Below are positions 33,394-42,216 of a stretch of DNA of 64,000 bases, one piece after another. The stretch's first letter is position 1. Every line of letters starts with the position of its first letter. The DNA lies in assembly GCA_036960565.1 (NCBI GenBank), contig JBALXQ010000013.1, positions 1 through 64,000 on the forward strand, read 5' to 3'. The notes under the pieces were generated by a model that ran no database searches, was not told where the DNA came from, and saw only the letters and a list, made by a program, of their open reading frames with translations. The DNA comes from Bermanella sp036960565. Its GTDB lineage: Bacteria; Pseudomonadota; Gammaproteobacteria; Pseudomonadales; Oceanobacteraceae. Made by a program: the position numbers and the translations under genes.

Positions 33394-34512
33394 ATGTCCC
33401 GCCAAGACCTTAAAAGCGCAAAACGCATTGTTGTTAAAATAGGCAGTGCCTTGCTGACCAATGATGGTGCGGGACTAAACAAAGAAGGCATAGCCGACTG
33501 GGTGGATCAAATTTCTGCCTTAAAGCAAAAGGGTATTGAAGTGGTATTGGTGTCTTCGGGTTCTGTGGCCGAAGGCATGACCCGCTTGGGTTGGAAAAAA
33601 CGCCCCGATGCCTTGCATGAATTACAGGCCGCTGCAGCGGTTGGTCAAATGGGTTTGGTGCAGTGTTATCAAGCTAACTTTTCCCGTCATAACTTTAATA
33701 CTGCTCAAATATTATTAACTCACGCCGATCTAAGTGATCGTACTCGCTATTTAAACGCCCGCTCTACCCTAAAAACTTTAATTGATTTAAATGTTGTGCC
33801 CGTCATTAATGAAAATGACACGGTGATTACAGATGAAATCCGCTTTGGTGATAACGATACTCTGGGTGCTTTAGTGGCAAACCTGGTTGAAGCGGATGCG
33901 CTTATTATGCTTACCGACCAGGATGGTTTGTACACGGCAGACCCCCGTAAAGATAAAAATGCCAAGCTTATTGAAAGTGCCCGCGCTGAAGATCCTGCCA
34001 TAAAAGCGGTAGCGGGTGATGGTGGTGCGTTAGGACGGGGCGGTATGGTGACTAAAGTACGTGCGGCTAGATTAGCGGCGCGTTCCGGAGCTTGCAGTGT
34101 GATTGTGGGTGGGCGTATTAAAGATGTGTTAACGCGACTTCAACAGGGTGATGTATTAGGGACTTTGCTAACGTGTGATCAAAAACCCATGGTGGCGCGC
34201 AAGCAGTGGATTGCCGGGCACTTGCAAACACGCGGCGTTATTACACTTGATGATGGTGCGGTAAAAGCCTTGCGCGAAAAGGGTAAAAGCTTATTGCCAG
34301 TAGGCGTCATTAAGGTAGTTGGTGATTTTGATCGCGGTGAAGTATTGGCTTGTGTGGATAGGCAGGGTGCAATTATTGCCAAGGGCTTAGTAAATTACAG
34401 TGCAAGCGAGACACAAAAAATATTAAAAAAGGACAGTAAGGATATTGTTTCAATATTGGGTTATATGGACGAGCCTGAATTGATTCACCGGGATAATCTA
34501 GTTTTGGTTTAA
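33394..34512 (+). CDS. proB: Glutamate 5-kinase
   Basis: The first step of proline synthesis. 372 residues: an amino-acid kinase domain (about 1-260, with KIGSALLTNDG, LVSSGSVAEG and the INENDTVITDEIRFGDND segment) followed by a PUA domain (about 275-372). Feedback inhibition by proline is usual for this form. It is not beside proA here, but the obgE-proB order is common in gammaproteobacteria. Confidence 0.96.
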   Translation: MSRQDLKSAKRIVVKIGSALLTNDGAGLNKEGIADWVDQISALKQKGIEVVLVSSGSVAEGMTRLGWKKRPDALHELQAAAAVGQMGLVQCYQANFSRHNFNTAQILLTHADLSDRTRYLNARSTLKTLIDLNVVPVINENDTVITDEIRFGDNDTLGALVANLVEADALIMLTDQDGLYTADPRKDKNAKLIESARAEDPAIKAVAGDGGALGRGGMVTKVRAARLAARSGACSVIVGGRIKDVLTRLQQGDVLGTLLTCDQKPMVARKQWIAGHLQTRGVITLDDGAVKALREKGKSLLPVGVIKVVGDFDRGEVLACVDRQGAIIAKGLVNYSASETQKILKKDSKDIVSILGYMDEPELIHRDNLVLV

Positions 34513-34543
34513 ATGATTGTTTTTCTATAGTCGGTATTGCTAG

Positions 34544-34581
34544 AAAAAACCCGCGGAGATGAAAGTTTCTGCGGGTTTTTT
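34544..34581 (+). terminator. Intrinsic terminator after proB
   Basis: AAAAAACCCGC (34544-34554) pairs with GCGGGTTTTTT (34571-34581), with partial inner pairing, followed by more Ts. Confidence 0.88.
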
Positions 34582-34752
34582 GTTTTTAATGGTGCTTTTA
34601 ATGGGGAGGGTGTTCTCGGTGCTCGGCTCAGTCTATTTCTCAATGTCCAGTGTAGGTGGGCCTGTCTTTCCGATGGTGGCTTTGTTAATGGTTGAAACTT
34701 TATTTGTCCCTAGTGGCTAAAAAAAGCTGCCTTTTGCCGCTTTATTAATGGC

Positions 34753-34780
34753 TAGACAAATGCACCAAGCGTGACATAAT
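34753..34780 (+). promoter_or_regulatory. Candidate promoter of the exopolysaccharide operon
   Basis: TAGACA (34753-34758) and CATAAT (34775-34780) are 16 bases apart, 49 bases ahead of the start codon. Each departs from consensus at one or two positions, suggesting moderate or activator-dependent strength. Confidence 0.45.
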
Positions 34781-34828
34781 GCCCACTTTTTAAAATCAGC
34801 CAAGAAAGGTTCTTGACAGGGAGATGTT

Positions 34829-36232
34829 ATGGGTGGCCAGGGGTTGATTCGATCACACCAGCACAGTTTTGGATTGGGTTATCGTTTAATTGATATTTTG
34901 TTCATTGTTATTTCTTTGGCAGTGGCCACCAAGGCTTACGGTCTTGAATTAGGCTTGCTGTACATTTCGGCCATGTCTATCGCTTCTCTGGGGTTTGTAT
35001 TGTTGGCCGAGGCCATGGGGGTGTACCGCTCATGGCGCACCGATAGTGTTATGCGTATGGTGTTGGCTACTTCAGCGTCCTGGTTTGGAGTGTGTTTGCT
35101 AATTTTATTGGTGGGTTTCTTTGCCAAAATTAGCGAATCATTTTCTCGGGTGGCATTGGGTAGTTGGATGCTGGCCACTACCTTTTTATTGTGTAGTTGG
35201 CGTTTATTGTTTCGCCAGATTCTTAATACCATGCGTAGTAAGGGTTATAATAGTCGTCGTGCTGCAATTATAGGTTTAAATGATAGTGGCCTTAAACTGC
35301 GTACACAATTACAGCAACACCCTGAATACGGCATTGAATTTGACGGTTTTTACGATGACCGCTGCCCAAATCGCTTAGCTGAAGATTTCTCCGAAGATAA
35401 AATTAAAGGTACCTTGGAAGAGTTATTAACGCGTACTAAGCAAGGTAAATACGATATTTTGTTCATTGCTCTGCCGATGAAAGCTCAAGAGCGAATCGCA
35501 CATATATTGGAAGAGTGCGGTGACACCACCGCAAGTATCCATATAATTCCCGATTTCTTTACCTACAACCTTATGCATGCGCGCATGGGTAATGTTGGCA
35601 ATATGCAAACGGTAAGTGTTTATGAAACCCCTATATTGGGGTTTAACGATACTCTTAAGCGTTTGTTTGATATTTCCTTTTCTTTAGCTGTATTAACTCT
35701 TATTGCTATTCCCATGTTGTTTATTGCCGCAGCAGTTAAATTTACCTCACCTGGCCCGGTTATCTTTAAGCAGGTGCGTTATGGCTTGGATGGTAAAAAA
35801 ATTCGAGTGTGGAAGTTTCGCAGTATGAGCAGCATGGATAACGGAGCTAAGGTAGTGCAAGCCACAAAAGGCGATGCCCGTATTACGCCGCTGGGCGCTT
35901 TTATTCGCAAAACCTCTCTTGATGAGTTGCCGCAGTTTATTAATGTTTTACAAGGGCGTATGTCGGTAGTGGGGCCTAGGCCTCATGCGGTGGCTCACAA
36001 TGAAGAGTACCGAAAGCTAATTGCTTATTACATGTTACGTCACAAAGTGAAGCCAGGTATTACCGGTTGGGCGCAGATTAACGGCTACCGAGGTGAAACC
36101 GATACCCTGGATAAAATGGAGGGTCGTGTTGATCATGATTTAGAATACATTCGCAATTGGTCGTTATGGATGGATATTCGAATTGTATTTTTAACTGTGT
36201 TTAAAGGTTTTGTGGGTAGTCACGTTCACTAG
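34829..36232 (+). CDS. Undecaprenyl-phosphate hexose-1-phosphate transferase (WcaJ/VpsL type)
   Basis: Starts the polysaccharide repeat unit by placing a sugar phosphate on undecaprenyl phosphate. 467 residues with four or five N-terminal membrane helices, a central nucleotide-binding-like domain (about 140-260) and the C-terminal phosphoglycosyltransferase domain from about 276 (KRLFDISFSLAVL, KQVRYGLDGKKIRVWKFRSM, TSLDELPQFINVLQGRMSVVGPRP). The substrate is most often UDP-glucose for this subfamily, but the sequence does not prove it. GGGAG precedes the ATG. It heads a block resembling Vibrio vpsL-vpsQ. Confidence 0.88.
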   Translation: MGGQGLIRSHQHSFGLGYRLIDILFIVISLAVATKAYGLELGLLYISAMSIASLGFVLLAEAMGVYRSWRTDSVMRMVLATSASWFGVCLLILLVGFFAKISESFSRVALGSWMLATTFLLCSWRLLFRQILNTMRSKGYNSRRAAIIGLNDSGLKLRTQLQQHPEYGIEFDGFYDDRCPNRLAEDFSEDKIKGTLEELLTRTKQGKYDILFIALPMKAQERIAHILEECGDTTASIHIIPDFFTYNLMHARMGNVGNMQTVSVYETPILGFNDTLKRLFDISFSLAVLTLIAIPMLFIAAAVKFTSPGPVIFKQVRYGLDGKKIRVWKFRSMSSMDNGAKVVQATKGDARITPLGAFIRKTSLDELPQFINVLQGRMSVVGPRPHAVAHNEEYRKLIAYYMLRHKVKPGITGWAQINGYRGETDTLDKMEGRVDHDLEYIRNWSLWMDIRIVFLTVFKGFVGSHVH

Positions 36233-36264
36233 CTGCAGTTTTAAATAAAGCAGTAAAAATTACC

Positions 36265-36678
36265 ATGAGGTTTGAAAGCATAAAAGACAAAGTTAATGTG
36301 GTATTGCTGCTTTTGTATTGCTTGTTTCTATTGCTCTTGAGCGGTTTTAAATCTGCCCAAATAGGCTTGCCAATTATCTCGGCCCTCGAGGTAAGCCTAG
36401 CTGGTGACAAGCTTATGCATTTTTATCTGGCATTACTGCTTTCCTTTTTGGCCTGGCCGGTTGCGCTTTTAATAAGCAATAAAAAATACAATACATTTAT
36501 TGTGCTTGCTCTAGTCTTTGGTTTTTTAAGTGTCTTGCTTGCATTGGATGAGCTGCATCAGTTATTAGTTGATTCTAGGCACTTTGAGTTAAAAGACACT
36601 CTGTTTGGTGTATCTGGGTTGGTGTTGGGATTATTAATTAGGTTGCTGCTGGATAAATCTCTTCTGCTTTCAAAATAA
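36265..36678 (+). CDS. VanZ-like membrane protein (VpsQ-like)
   Basis: 137 residues with about four hydrophobic helices and the VanZ-family arrangement of conserved acidic residues (LAGDKLMHFYLALL, LALDELHQLLVDSRHFELKDTLF). VanZ-like proteins recur in Vibrio and related exopolysaccharide clusters, for example VpsQ, with no fixed biochemical role. It lies 32 bases after the phosphoglycosyltransferase gene, so probably in the same transcript. Confidence 0.8.
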   Translation: MRFESIKDKVNVVLLLLYCLFLLLLSGFKSAQIGLPIISALEVSLAGDKLMHFYLALLLSFLAWPVALLISNKKYNTFIVLALVFGFLSVLLALDELHQLLVDSRHFELKDTLFGVSGLVLGLLIRLLLDKSLLLSK

Positions 36679-36817
36679 AATCTTTTAGTCTTTAAAAATG
36701 AAATATCAAGTTTTTCTTTCTTCTTTATGCTTTTTTTGTCGAATAAGGGGTGACAAAAACACTAAGTACAATTAGTATTCACCCAGATTTTTTTTATGCT
36801 TAATTTTGGAGTTCGAT

Positions 36818-37993
36818 ATGAGTGCTTGGAAGCTATCCCCGTTAGCCATTGCTTTAGTTAGTGCGCAGTCTTTTGCCGTTCAACCTGTTGGTATGGCTAT
36901 GGGCAGTGGTTTTACTTTATTGCCTAGCGTAGAAACCTCTGTTGAAAGAAATGACAATATCTATTCACAAGATAGCGGTGCTGTTAGTTCAAGCATTACT
37001 CGCGTAGCTCCATCATTTGCTTTGCAGGGTGACATAGGTCAGTTAAAGCTAGATACCTCATATAAGCTAGAACAAGGCATTTACGATAAAAACAGCGATG
37101 ACGATTATATTGATCATAATCTAGCCTTTGGTGGTGACTACGAGCTAAGCGCTCGTAACCAGTTAAATGTAGGTGCTGTTTATAATGTAGGTCATGATGT
37201 TCGTGGTTCAGCTAAGGGCGCTGAATTGGCAACTGTTACTTATGCCAAGCCTGACGAGTATAGCGAAGTGACGGCTGGTGTTGATTATACTTTTGGTAGT
37301 GACTCTGCGCCGTTTAATCTTGACCTTTCTGCTGAGTCTTACCAGAAGCGTTACGATAATAACGAATTAAATACTGCTTCTCGTGAGTACGATAAAATTA
37401 ACCTTGCGGCCAAGTTATCTTACACAGTGAGCTCAGCTACTGATTTATTGGTTAAATTAACCAACTCTGATATCAGCTATGAAGATTCAGCGAGCCGTGA
37501 AGGTACTGAAAGCACAATTCTTGTGGGTGCAAGCTGGGATATCTCTGGTGCCACTACGGGTGAATTCAAAATTGGTTTGAGCGAGCGTGAATTCGATCTT
37601 GCTGGAATTGATACTGAAACCAACCTTAACTGGGAAGGTAACCTTACTTGGGAGCCGTTAAGCTACTCAACGGTTTCTGTAACGACTTCTCAAGCAAGTG
37701 CTGAGTCTGCCGGTGCCGGTAACTTCATCGATAGCTCTTCTACTCTTGTTTCTTGGAGTCATGAGTATACTAACTTTGTATCGGCTGGCATTAACGCAAG
37801 CTATGGTGAAGATAATTACGAAAATAATGTTCGTAATGACATCAACACTGTTTACGGCATTGAAGCAACTTACTCGCCTTCTAACTTCCTAGATTTAACG
37901 GCTTCTTGGGATCTTGATTCTCGTAATTCTAACGTTGCCGATTTAGATTCAGAGAAGAATATCTTTAGCTTGGGTGTAACTTTGGCCTTATAA
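36818..37993 (+). CDS. Outer-membrane beta-barrel of exopolysaccharide export
   Basis: About 391 residues. A signal peptide (cleavage near QSFA) is followed by repeated amphipathic strands with alternating polar and hydrophobic residues, ending SLGVTLAL, an outer-membrane barrel C-terminus with a hydrophobic last residue. The ATG at 36818 is chosen because GGAG lies six bases ahead; the in-frame TTG at 36806 overlaps that site. The position between VanZ-like and Wza-like genes matches VpsM in Vibrio. It may form the exit channel or anchor the polymer. A strong terminator follows, so it seems to be expressed more than the downstream genes. Confidence 0.82.
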   Translation: MSAWKLSPLAIALVSAQSFAVQPVGMAMGSGFTLLPSVETSVERNDNIYSQDSGAVSSSITRVAPSFALQGDIGQLKLDTSYKLEQGIYDKNSDDDYIDHNLAFGGDYELSARNQLNVGAVYNVGHDVRGSAKGAELATVTYAKPDEYSEVTAGVDYTFGSDSAPFNLDLSAESYQKRYDNNELNTASREYDKINLAAKLSYTVSSATDLLVKLTNSDISYEDSASREGTESTILVGASWDISGATTGEFKIGLSEREFDLAGIDTETNLNWEGNLTWEPLSYSTVSVTTSQASAESAGAGNFIDSSSTLVSWSHEYTNFVSAGINASYGEDNYENNVRNDINTVYGIEATYSPSNFLDLTASWDLDSRNSNVADLDSEKNIFSLGVTLAL

Positions 37994-38016
37994 AGCCACC
38001 TAGCTTACTGTACAAT

Positions 38017-38045
38017 AAACGGCCTATTTGAGGCCGTTTTTTTTT
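38017..38045 (+). terminator. Intrinsic terminator inside the exopolysaccharide operon
   Basis: AAACGGCCT (38017-38025) pairs with AGGCCGTTT (38031-38039) across a five-base loop, followed by an unbroken T-run to 38045. It lies between the barrel gene and the wza-like gene, only about 47 bases before the next start. Confidence 0.9.
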
Positions 38046-38091
38046 GGGGCTTTGGAAAGTCTTTAGAAGTAATTATTACAGGATGGAAGTC

Positions 38092-38649
38092 ATGGCTCGA
38101 GTGCTGAGTTGTTTGTTGTTGTTAGTTTTCTCTCAGTTAAGTATGTCTGAGCCTGGCTCTCTATCTGGTTCAAACCATTATAAAATGGGGGCAGGTGATC
38201 TAATTAGTATCGCTATTTATGATGAGCCAGATTTAACCACAGAGGTACGTATAGGTTTATCCGGGCAAATATCGTTTCCGTTATTAGGTGGTGTGGCTGT
38301 TTCAGGTTTAAGCCCAAAACAACTCGAAGAAAAACTTATCTCGGGTTTAAAAGGCCCTTTTCTGGTGGACCCAAGTGTTACCGTATCGGTAGTAGAGTAC
38401 CGCCCGTTTTACGTGAGTGGTGAGGTAGAAAAACCTGGTAGTTATGCTTTTCACCCAGGCCTTACTGTAGATAAGGCTATTACCATATCGGGTGGTTTTA
38501 CTGAACGTGCCTCTAAAGGCAGTATTTATGTGGTGCAGGATCAATCTGCTGGCATGGATAAAACAGACAATAAAGAAAAAAAACAGGTTGAATTATCTGA
38601 TGTAATTCAGCCCGGCGATGTTCTCACGGTTGAGCAAAGTTTCTTTTAA
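38092..38649 (+). CDS. Short Wza/VpsN-like polysaccharide export protein
   Basis: About 185 residues: a signal sequence (MARVLSCLLLLVFSQLSMS), a poly-export domain (YKMGAGDLISIAIYDEPDLT) and a single SLBB domain. E. coli Wza is twice as long, with two SLBB domains and a C-terminal helix crossing the outer membrane. Here that crossing part is missing, so it probably works with the separate barrel protein encoded just upstream. No lipobox cysteine is evident, also unlike Wza. The ATG at 38092 is preferred over 38083 because it starts directly at the signal peptide. Confidence 0.85.
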   Translation: MARVLSCLLLLVFSQLSMSEPGSLSGSNHYKMGAGDLISIAIYDEPDLTTEVRIGLSGQISFPLLGGVAVSGLSPKQLEEKLISGLKGPFLVDPSVTVSVVEYRPFYVSGEVEKPGSYAFHPGLTVDKAITISGGFTERASKGSIYVVQDQSAGMDKTDNKEKKQVELSDVIQPGDVLTVEQSFF

Positions 38650-38678
38650 TACGGATATAAAGCACAGAAGTAAATGAA

Positions 38679-40859
38679 ATGAATAAAGCATCTGCAGTAG
38701 AAGTGATTGACCTTGCCCATTATTGGCATGTGGTGCGTCGCCAACTTAAAAAAATTATCGCATTATCCGTAGTCGCTACCATTATTGCGGTATTGGTGGT
38801 GCTGTCGTTAACACCGAAATTTAGTGCCACCACCACCTTATTAATAGAATCGGAAGAAGCCCGCATACTTTCCATTGAAGAGGTATATGGTATGTCGGGT
38901 AATTCTTCGGAATACCTGCTAACTCAGTTTGAAATTTTAAAGTCTCGTGCTCTAGCCCAGCGTGTGGTCGAAGAATTAAACCTGATTAATGATCCTGAAT
39001 ATAACCCTTACCATAAATTACATGGCAAAAAATTCTCATTGAAGGCGTTTTTATTGGGTGGCTCTGAGCCGCCTACAGACGCAGAAGTGCTAGCCAAGAC
39101 AGTGGATAATTTTTGGGGGTTTATTTCCATTTCGCCAGTGCGTAAAACTCAACTGGTAAAAATATCAGTCGAAAGTGAATCAGCAGAGCTAGCAGCAAAG
39201 GCTTCTAATGCCGTGGCAACTGCCTATATTCAATCGCAGCTTGAAGCCAAAGTAGGTTTAACCAAGCAAGCAGTAGATTGGTTGTCGGAACGTATGGGGG
39301 GATTAAAAGATCGTCTGAATGATTCTGAGAATAAGCTTCAAGATTTTCGTGACGATAACAAGCTAGTGGACGTGAAGGGGGTGGGTACTTTAATAGCAAA
39401 AGAACTAGACCATATCACCGAAAAACTGGTAGATGCCCGCAGCAAGCGCCTGGAATTCCAAAGTACCTATGAGCAATTGCAGTCTATTAAAGACTTAAAC
39501 TTTGAAAGTTTAAGTGATTTGCCGGTGATCTTGCGTCACCCCTTGGTGACTAAGTTACGTGAAAGTGAATCCACTGCAGAATTAAAAGTCTCTGAGCTAT
39601 CCAAGCGTTACGGACCCAAGCACCCACGAATGATTGCGGTCCAATCAGATTTAGCAGCAGTTCAGCATTCCATGTTAGTGCAGATGAAGCGTCTGGCAAA
39701 TGGCATTAAAAACGATTTTTTAACCGCCAAGGTGCAAGAAAAATCGCTGGAGAAAGCCCTTAAAAAAGCCAAGGCAGAAGTGACCAGCATTAACCGTACT
39801 GAATTTGCATTAAGTGGCTATGTGCGAGAAGTGAAAGGTAATAGAACCTTATACGATACTTTCCTTAAGCGTATACGAGAAACCTCCGAAACAGGCTCTT
39901 TGCAAACTGCCAATGCTCGTATTGTGGATCCGGGCGTACTGCCACAAAAGCCAGTTAAGCCTAAAAAATCCCTGATAGTGGCCTTGGTCATGATAATGAG
40001 TTTAATGTTTGGGGTGGCTTTGGCTTTCTTATTGGATGCATTAGATGCCACCATTAAAAATGCAGAGGAAGTGGATCATAAGTTAGGTTTTGGTTTGCTG
40101 GGTATTTTGCCACTTATTAAAAGCAGTAAAGATAAAATTGACGTGCAGCAAACTCCAGAAAAGGCACCCATACGGGCCTTTATGCACGGGGATAATACTG
40201 GTTTTAAAGAATCGGTACGCACCCTGCGAACGGGCGTAACGCTTGCCAGTCTTGAGTCACCAGTACAGGTGATGTTGTTTACTTCTACAGTGCCGGGTGA
40301 GGGCAAAACTACTACCTCGGCCAATTTCTCGGCGGCCTGTGGGCAAATGGAAAAAGTATTATTAATAGATGCCGACATGCGCCGCCCCACCATTGCCAAG
40401 CAATTAAACCTGCCTGCCAATAGTAAGGGGTTGTCTAATGCGGTGGCTTACCCAGATACACTTGATGACAGTATTCATCATGTAGAAGATTTAAATATTG
40501 ATGTAATGCCATCAGGGCCTATTCCTCCTAACCCATTAGAATTGCTGGCCTCCAAGAATTTCCAGGCTGTGTTGGCTCAATTAAAGGGCCGGTATCAGAA
40601 AATTATTATAGATTCTGCCCCTACTCATATTGTGAGTGATGCCGCTTACCTCTCTACCCTGGTAGATGGGGTGGTGTATGTGATTAAGGCCGATTCTACC
40701 AATGACAAGTTAGTGAAGAGTGGGCTTAAACGTTTAGATGATTCCAATGCACGTATTTTGGGTGTGGTGCTGAATCAGCTAGATTTAGAGAAAGAAGCAA
40801 AATATGGCGGTGACTACAGTTACAGCTATGGCGCCTATGACTACAGCACAAACTCTTAA
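38679..40859 (+). CDS. Wzc/VpsO-like chain-length determinant and tyrosine kinase
   Basis: 726 residues. Two membrane helices (about 25-45 and 430-455) flank a large periplasmic Wzz domain with coiled-coil stretches. The C-terminal BY-kinase has Walker A VPGEGKTTTSA (near 540), Walker A' LLIDADMRRP (near 564) and Walker B IIIDSAP (near 642), and ends in a tyrosine-rich tail, KYGGDYSYSYGAYDYS, the autophosphorylation cluster. It controls polymer length and export with the Wza-like protein. The next gene starts inside its tail-coding sequence. Confidence 0.92.
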   Translation: MNKASAVEVIDLAHYWHVVRRQLKKIIALSVVATIIAVLVVLSLTPKFSATTTLLIESEEARILSIEEVYGMSGNSSEYLLTQFEILKSRALAQRVVEELNLINDPEYNPYHKLHGKKFSLKAFLLGGSEPPTDAEVLAKTVDNFWGFISISPVRKTQLVKISVESESAELAAKASNAVATAYIQSQLEAKVGLTKQAVDWLSERMGGLKDRLNDSENKLQDFRDDNKLVDVKGVGTLIAKELDHITEKLVDARSKRLEFQSTYEQLQSIKDLNFESLSDLPVILRHPLVTKLRESESTAELKVSELSKRYGPKHPRMIAVQSDLAAVQHSMLVQMKRLANGIKNDFLTAKVQEKSLEKALKKAKAEVTSINRTEFALSGYVREVKGNRTLYDTFLKRIRETSETGSLQTANARIVDPGVLPQKPVKPKKSLIVALVMIMSLMFGVALAFLLDALDATIKNAEEVDHKLGFGLLGILPLIKSSKDKIDVQQTPEKAPIRAFMHGDNTGFKESVRTLRTGVTLASLESPVQVMLFTSTVPGEGKTTTSANFSAACGQMEKVLLIDADMRRPTIAKQLNLPANSKGLSNAVAYPDTLDDSIHHVEDLNIDVMPSGPIPPNPLELLASKNFQAVLAQLKGRYQKIIIDSAPTHIVSDAAYLSTLVDGVVYVIKADSTNDKLVKSGLKRLDDSNARILGVVLNQLDLEKEAKYGGDYSYSYGAYDYSTNS

Positions 40860-41490
40860 GGCCTATAAGGTCGCTTCAATAGTTTTATGCTTGCTAGCAA
40901 TTATGTCGCTACATATTTTTGTAGTGGCAGTATTAATTGAGGCAGGCAAGGCGGCCGAGGCAAAAGCAGAAAATAATATTTGGTTGGACAGTGCTGAATT
41001 TATTTCGTGGAATAACCCCGATATATATGAGGCTCAAGCCTATTATTATCGGGCACTTGCTCTTACTGGGCGCGAACTTGGTTCGCGTTTAAATTTAAGT
41101 GATGCAAGTCCAGAAAAACAACAACTGCAAACTTCTTTAAATTACTGGTGGCAGGCTCAGAAGGTAAGCCCGCTATGGCCTTATTATAAAGTCGGTGCCC
41201 TGGATATAGAGCTATTGCTTAATCGCCCTGCGGCTGTTATTCAAAAGCGAATTGCTGAAATTTTAACTCTGGCACCCAATGAGCGTGGCCTAGATAAATC
41301 CTTATTGAAATTGTCTTTTTCTGGCTGGAAAAAACTCAGTGATGAGCAAAAGACTTTTATGTTAGAGCGCTTGCAACATAGAAACCGTAAGTTGCTTAAA
41401 CCTATTTTTAAGGTGGCCAAAGCGGCGGGTAATCACCATGCTATATGTGTGAATTTACCGTGGAATAGAGTGCGTAAGTTGTGCAAATAG
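40828..41490 (+). CDS. VpsP-like polysaccharide synthesis protein
   Basis: About 220 residues: one N-terminal membrane helix (SIVLCLLAIMSLHIFVVAVL) followed by a helical, TPR-like periplasmic part (YEAQAYYYRALALTG, SLNYWWQAQKVSPLWPYYKVG). The resemblance is to VpsP of Vibrio, which also follows the Wzc-like gene and has no known activity. The frame overlaps the wzc-like end by about 32 bases, so it is translationally coupled. The exact start among 40804, 40828 and 40837 is uncertain because there is no good ribosome site. Confidence 0.72.
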   Translation: MAPMTTAQTLKAYKVASIVLCLLAIMSLHIFVVAVLIEAGKAAEAKAENNIWLDSAEFISWNNPDIYEAQAYYYRALALTGRELGSRLNLSDASPEKQQLQTSLNYWWQAQKVSPLWPYYKVGALDIELLLNRPAAVIQKRIAEILTLAPNERGLDKSLLKLSFSGWKKLSDEQKTFMLERLQHRNRKLLKPIFKVAKAAGNHHAICVNLPWNRVRKLCK

Positions 41491-41538
41491 CTTTTTAGAT
41501 TTTTTTGCTAACTGATTGTATTGGTCTACATAAAAACC

Positions 41539-42198
41539 CTATAACTGCTTAATAATAAAATCATTGCCCAAATAAGCCCCGCCTTCAATATAAAACCGAT
41601 TACCCATTTTCACTTCACCTTCGCTAACATTGTGGCCATGAATTAAATAATCAATACCAGTTATAGTGTGCTCTGATTGAGATTTAAAAACACTGCGTGA
41701 CCAGATGCAGGCCTGTAATTGCGCTTCATTAAAGCTACTCAGTTCGCCCCAGTCTTCCCCAGGAAAATCCGCATGCACTATTCCATAGTAGTGGCCATTT
41801 TGGCCTTCAATCTCTATAGCTAAGGGCAGGGCATCGATTTTTTCGAACCAGGCTGGCCATAGGTTAGGGTTACTGCTGGCAATCCAGTCGCCACCGTTTT
41901 GAAGCCATAACATTTTTTGCTGGCTTATTTTGTATTTTAACGCGCATATCATCATGTATTCGTGGTTGCCCAGCACAGAGTAAAACCAGCTTTCATTTAA
42001 TAGCTCTAATGCCTCTGGGGATTGTGCGCCCCTGTCTATTAAATCTCCGGTGCAAACTAGCCTGTCTGTCTCAAAGTTAAAATTTAAGGAATCTAGACTT
42101 TGCATTAGTTTGTTGGTTTGGCCGTGAATATCGCCCACGGCAAAATCGCGGCCTTGCGTATTTCTTTTTAACTTTAATAATTGAGAGTTGATTTTCAT
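41539..42198 (-). CDS. Metallophosphatase of the bacterial PPP (PrpA/ApaH-like) family
   Basis: 219 residues. The metal-site motifs are in order: GDIHGQTNKL, GDLIDRGAQSPE, GNHEYM, and histidines in VHADFPGEDWG and IHGHN. This is the lambda-phosphatase/PrpA-like fold acting on phosphoproteins or nucleotides. Set on the opposite strand within the exopolysaccharide locus, it might act on the tyrosine kinase or another phosphoprotein, but such proteins are broad in substrate. It converges on the VpsP-like gene with only 48 bases between them. Confidence 0.85.
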   Translation of the reverse strand: MKINSQLLKLKRNTQGRDFAVGDIHGQTNKLMQSLDSLNFNFETDRLVCTGDLIDRGAQSPEALELLNESWFYSVLGNHEYMMICALKYKISQQKMLWLQNGGDWIASSNPNLWPAWFEKIDALPLAIEIEGQNGHYYGIVHADFPGEDWGELSSFNEAQLQACIWSRSVFKSQSEHTITGIDYLIHGHNVSEGEVKMGNRFYIEGGAYLGNDFIIKQL

Positions 42199-42216
42199 AG
42201 TGTGGTGGGCATTTGG

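Larger units (their letters stand above)
34513..34828. other. Intergenic region opening the exopolysaccharide locus
   Basis: No gene is seen in these 316 bases. A terminator for proB lies at 34544-34581 and a candidate promoter for the next gene at 34753-34780. Nothing resembling an ops/JUMPstart element was found here. Confidence 0.7.
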
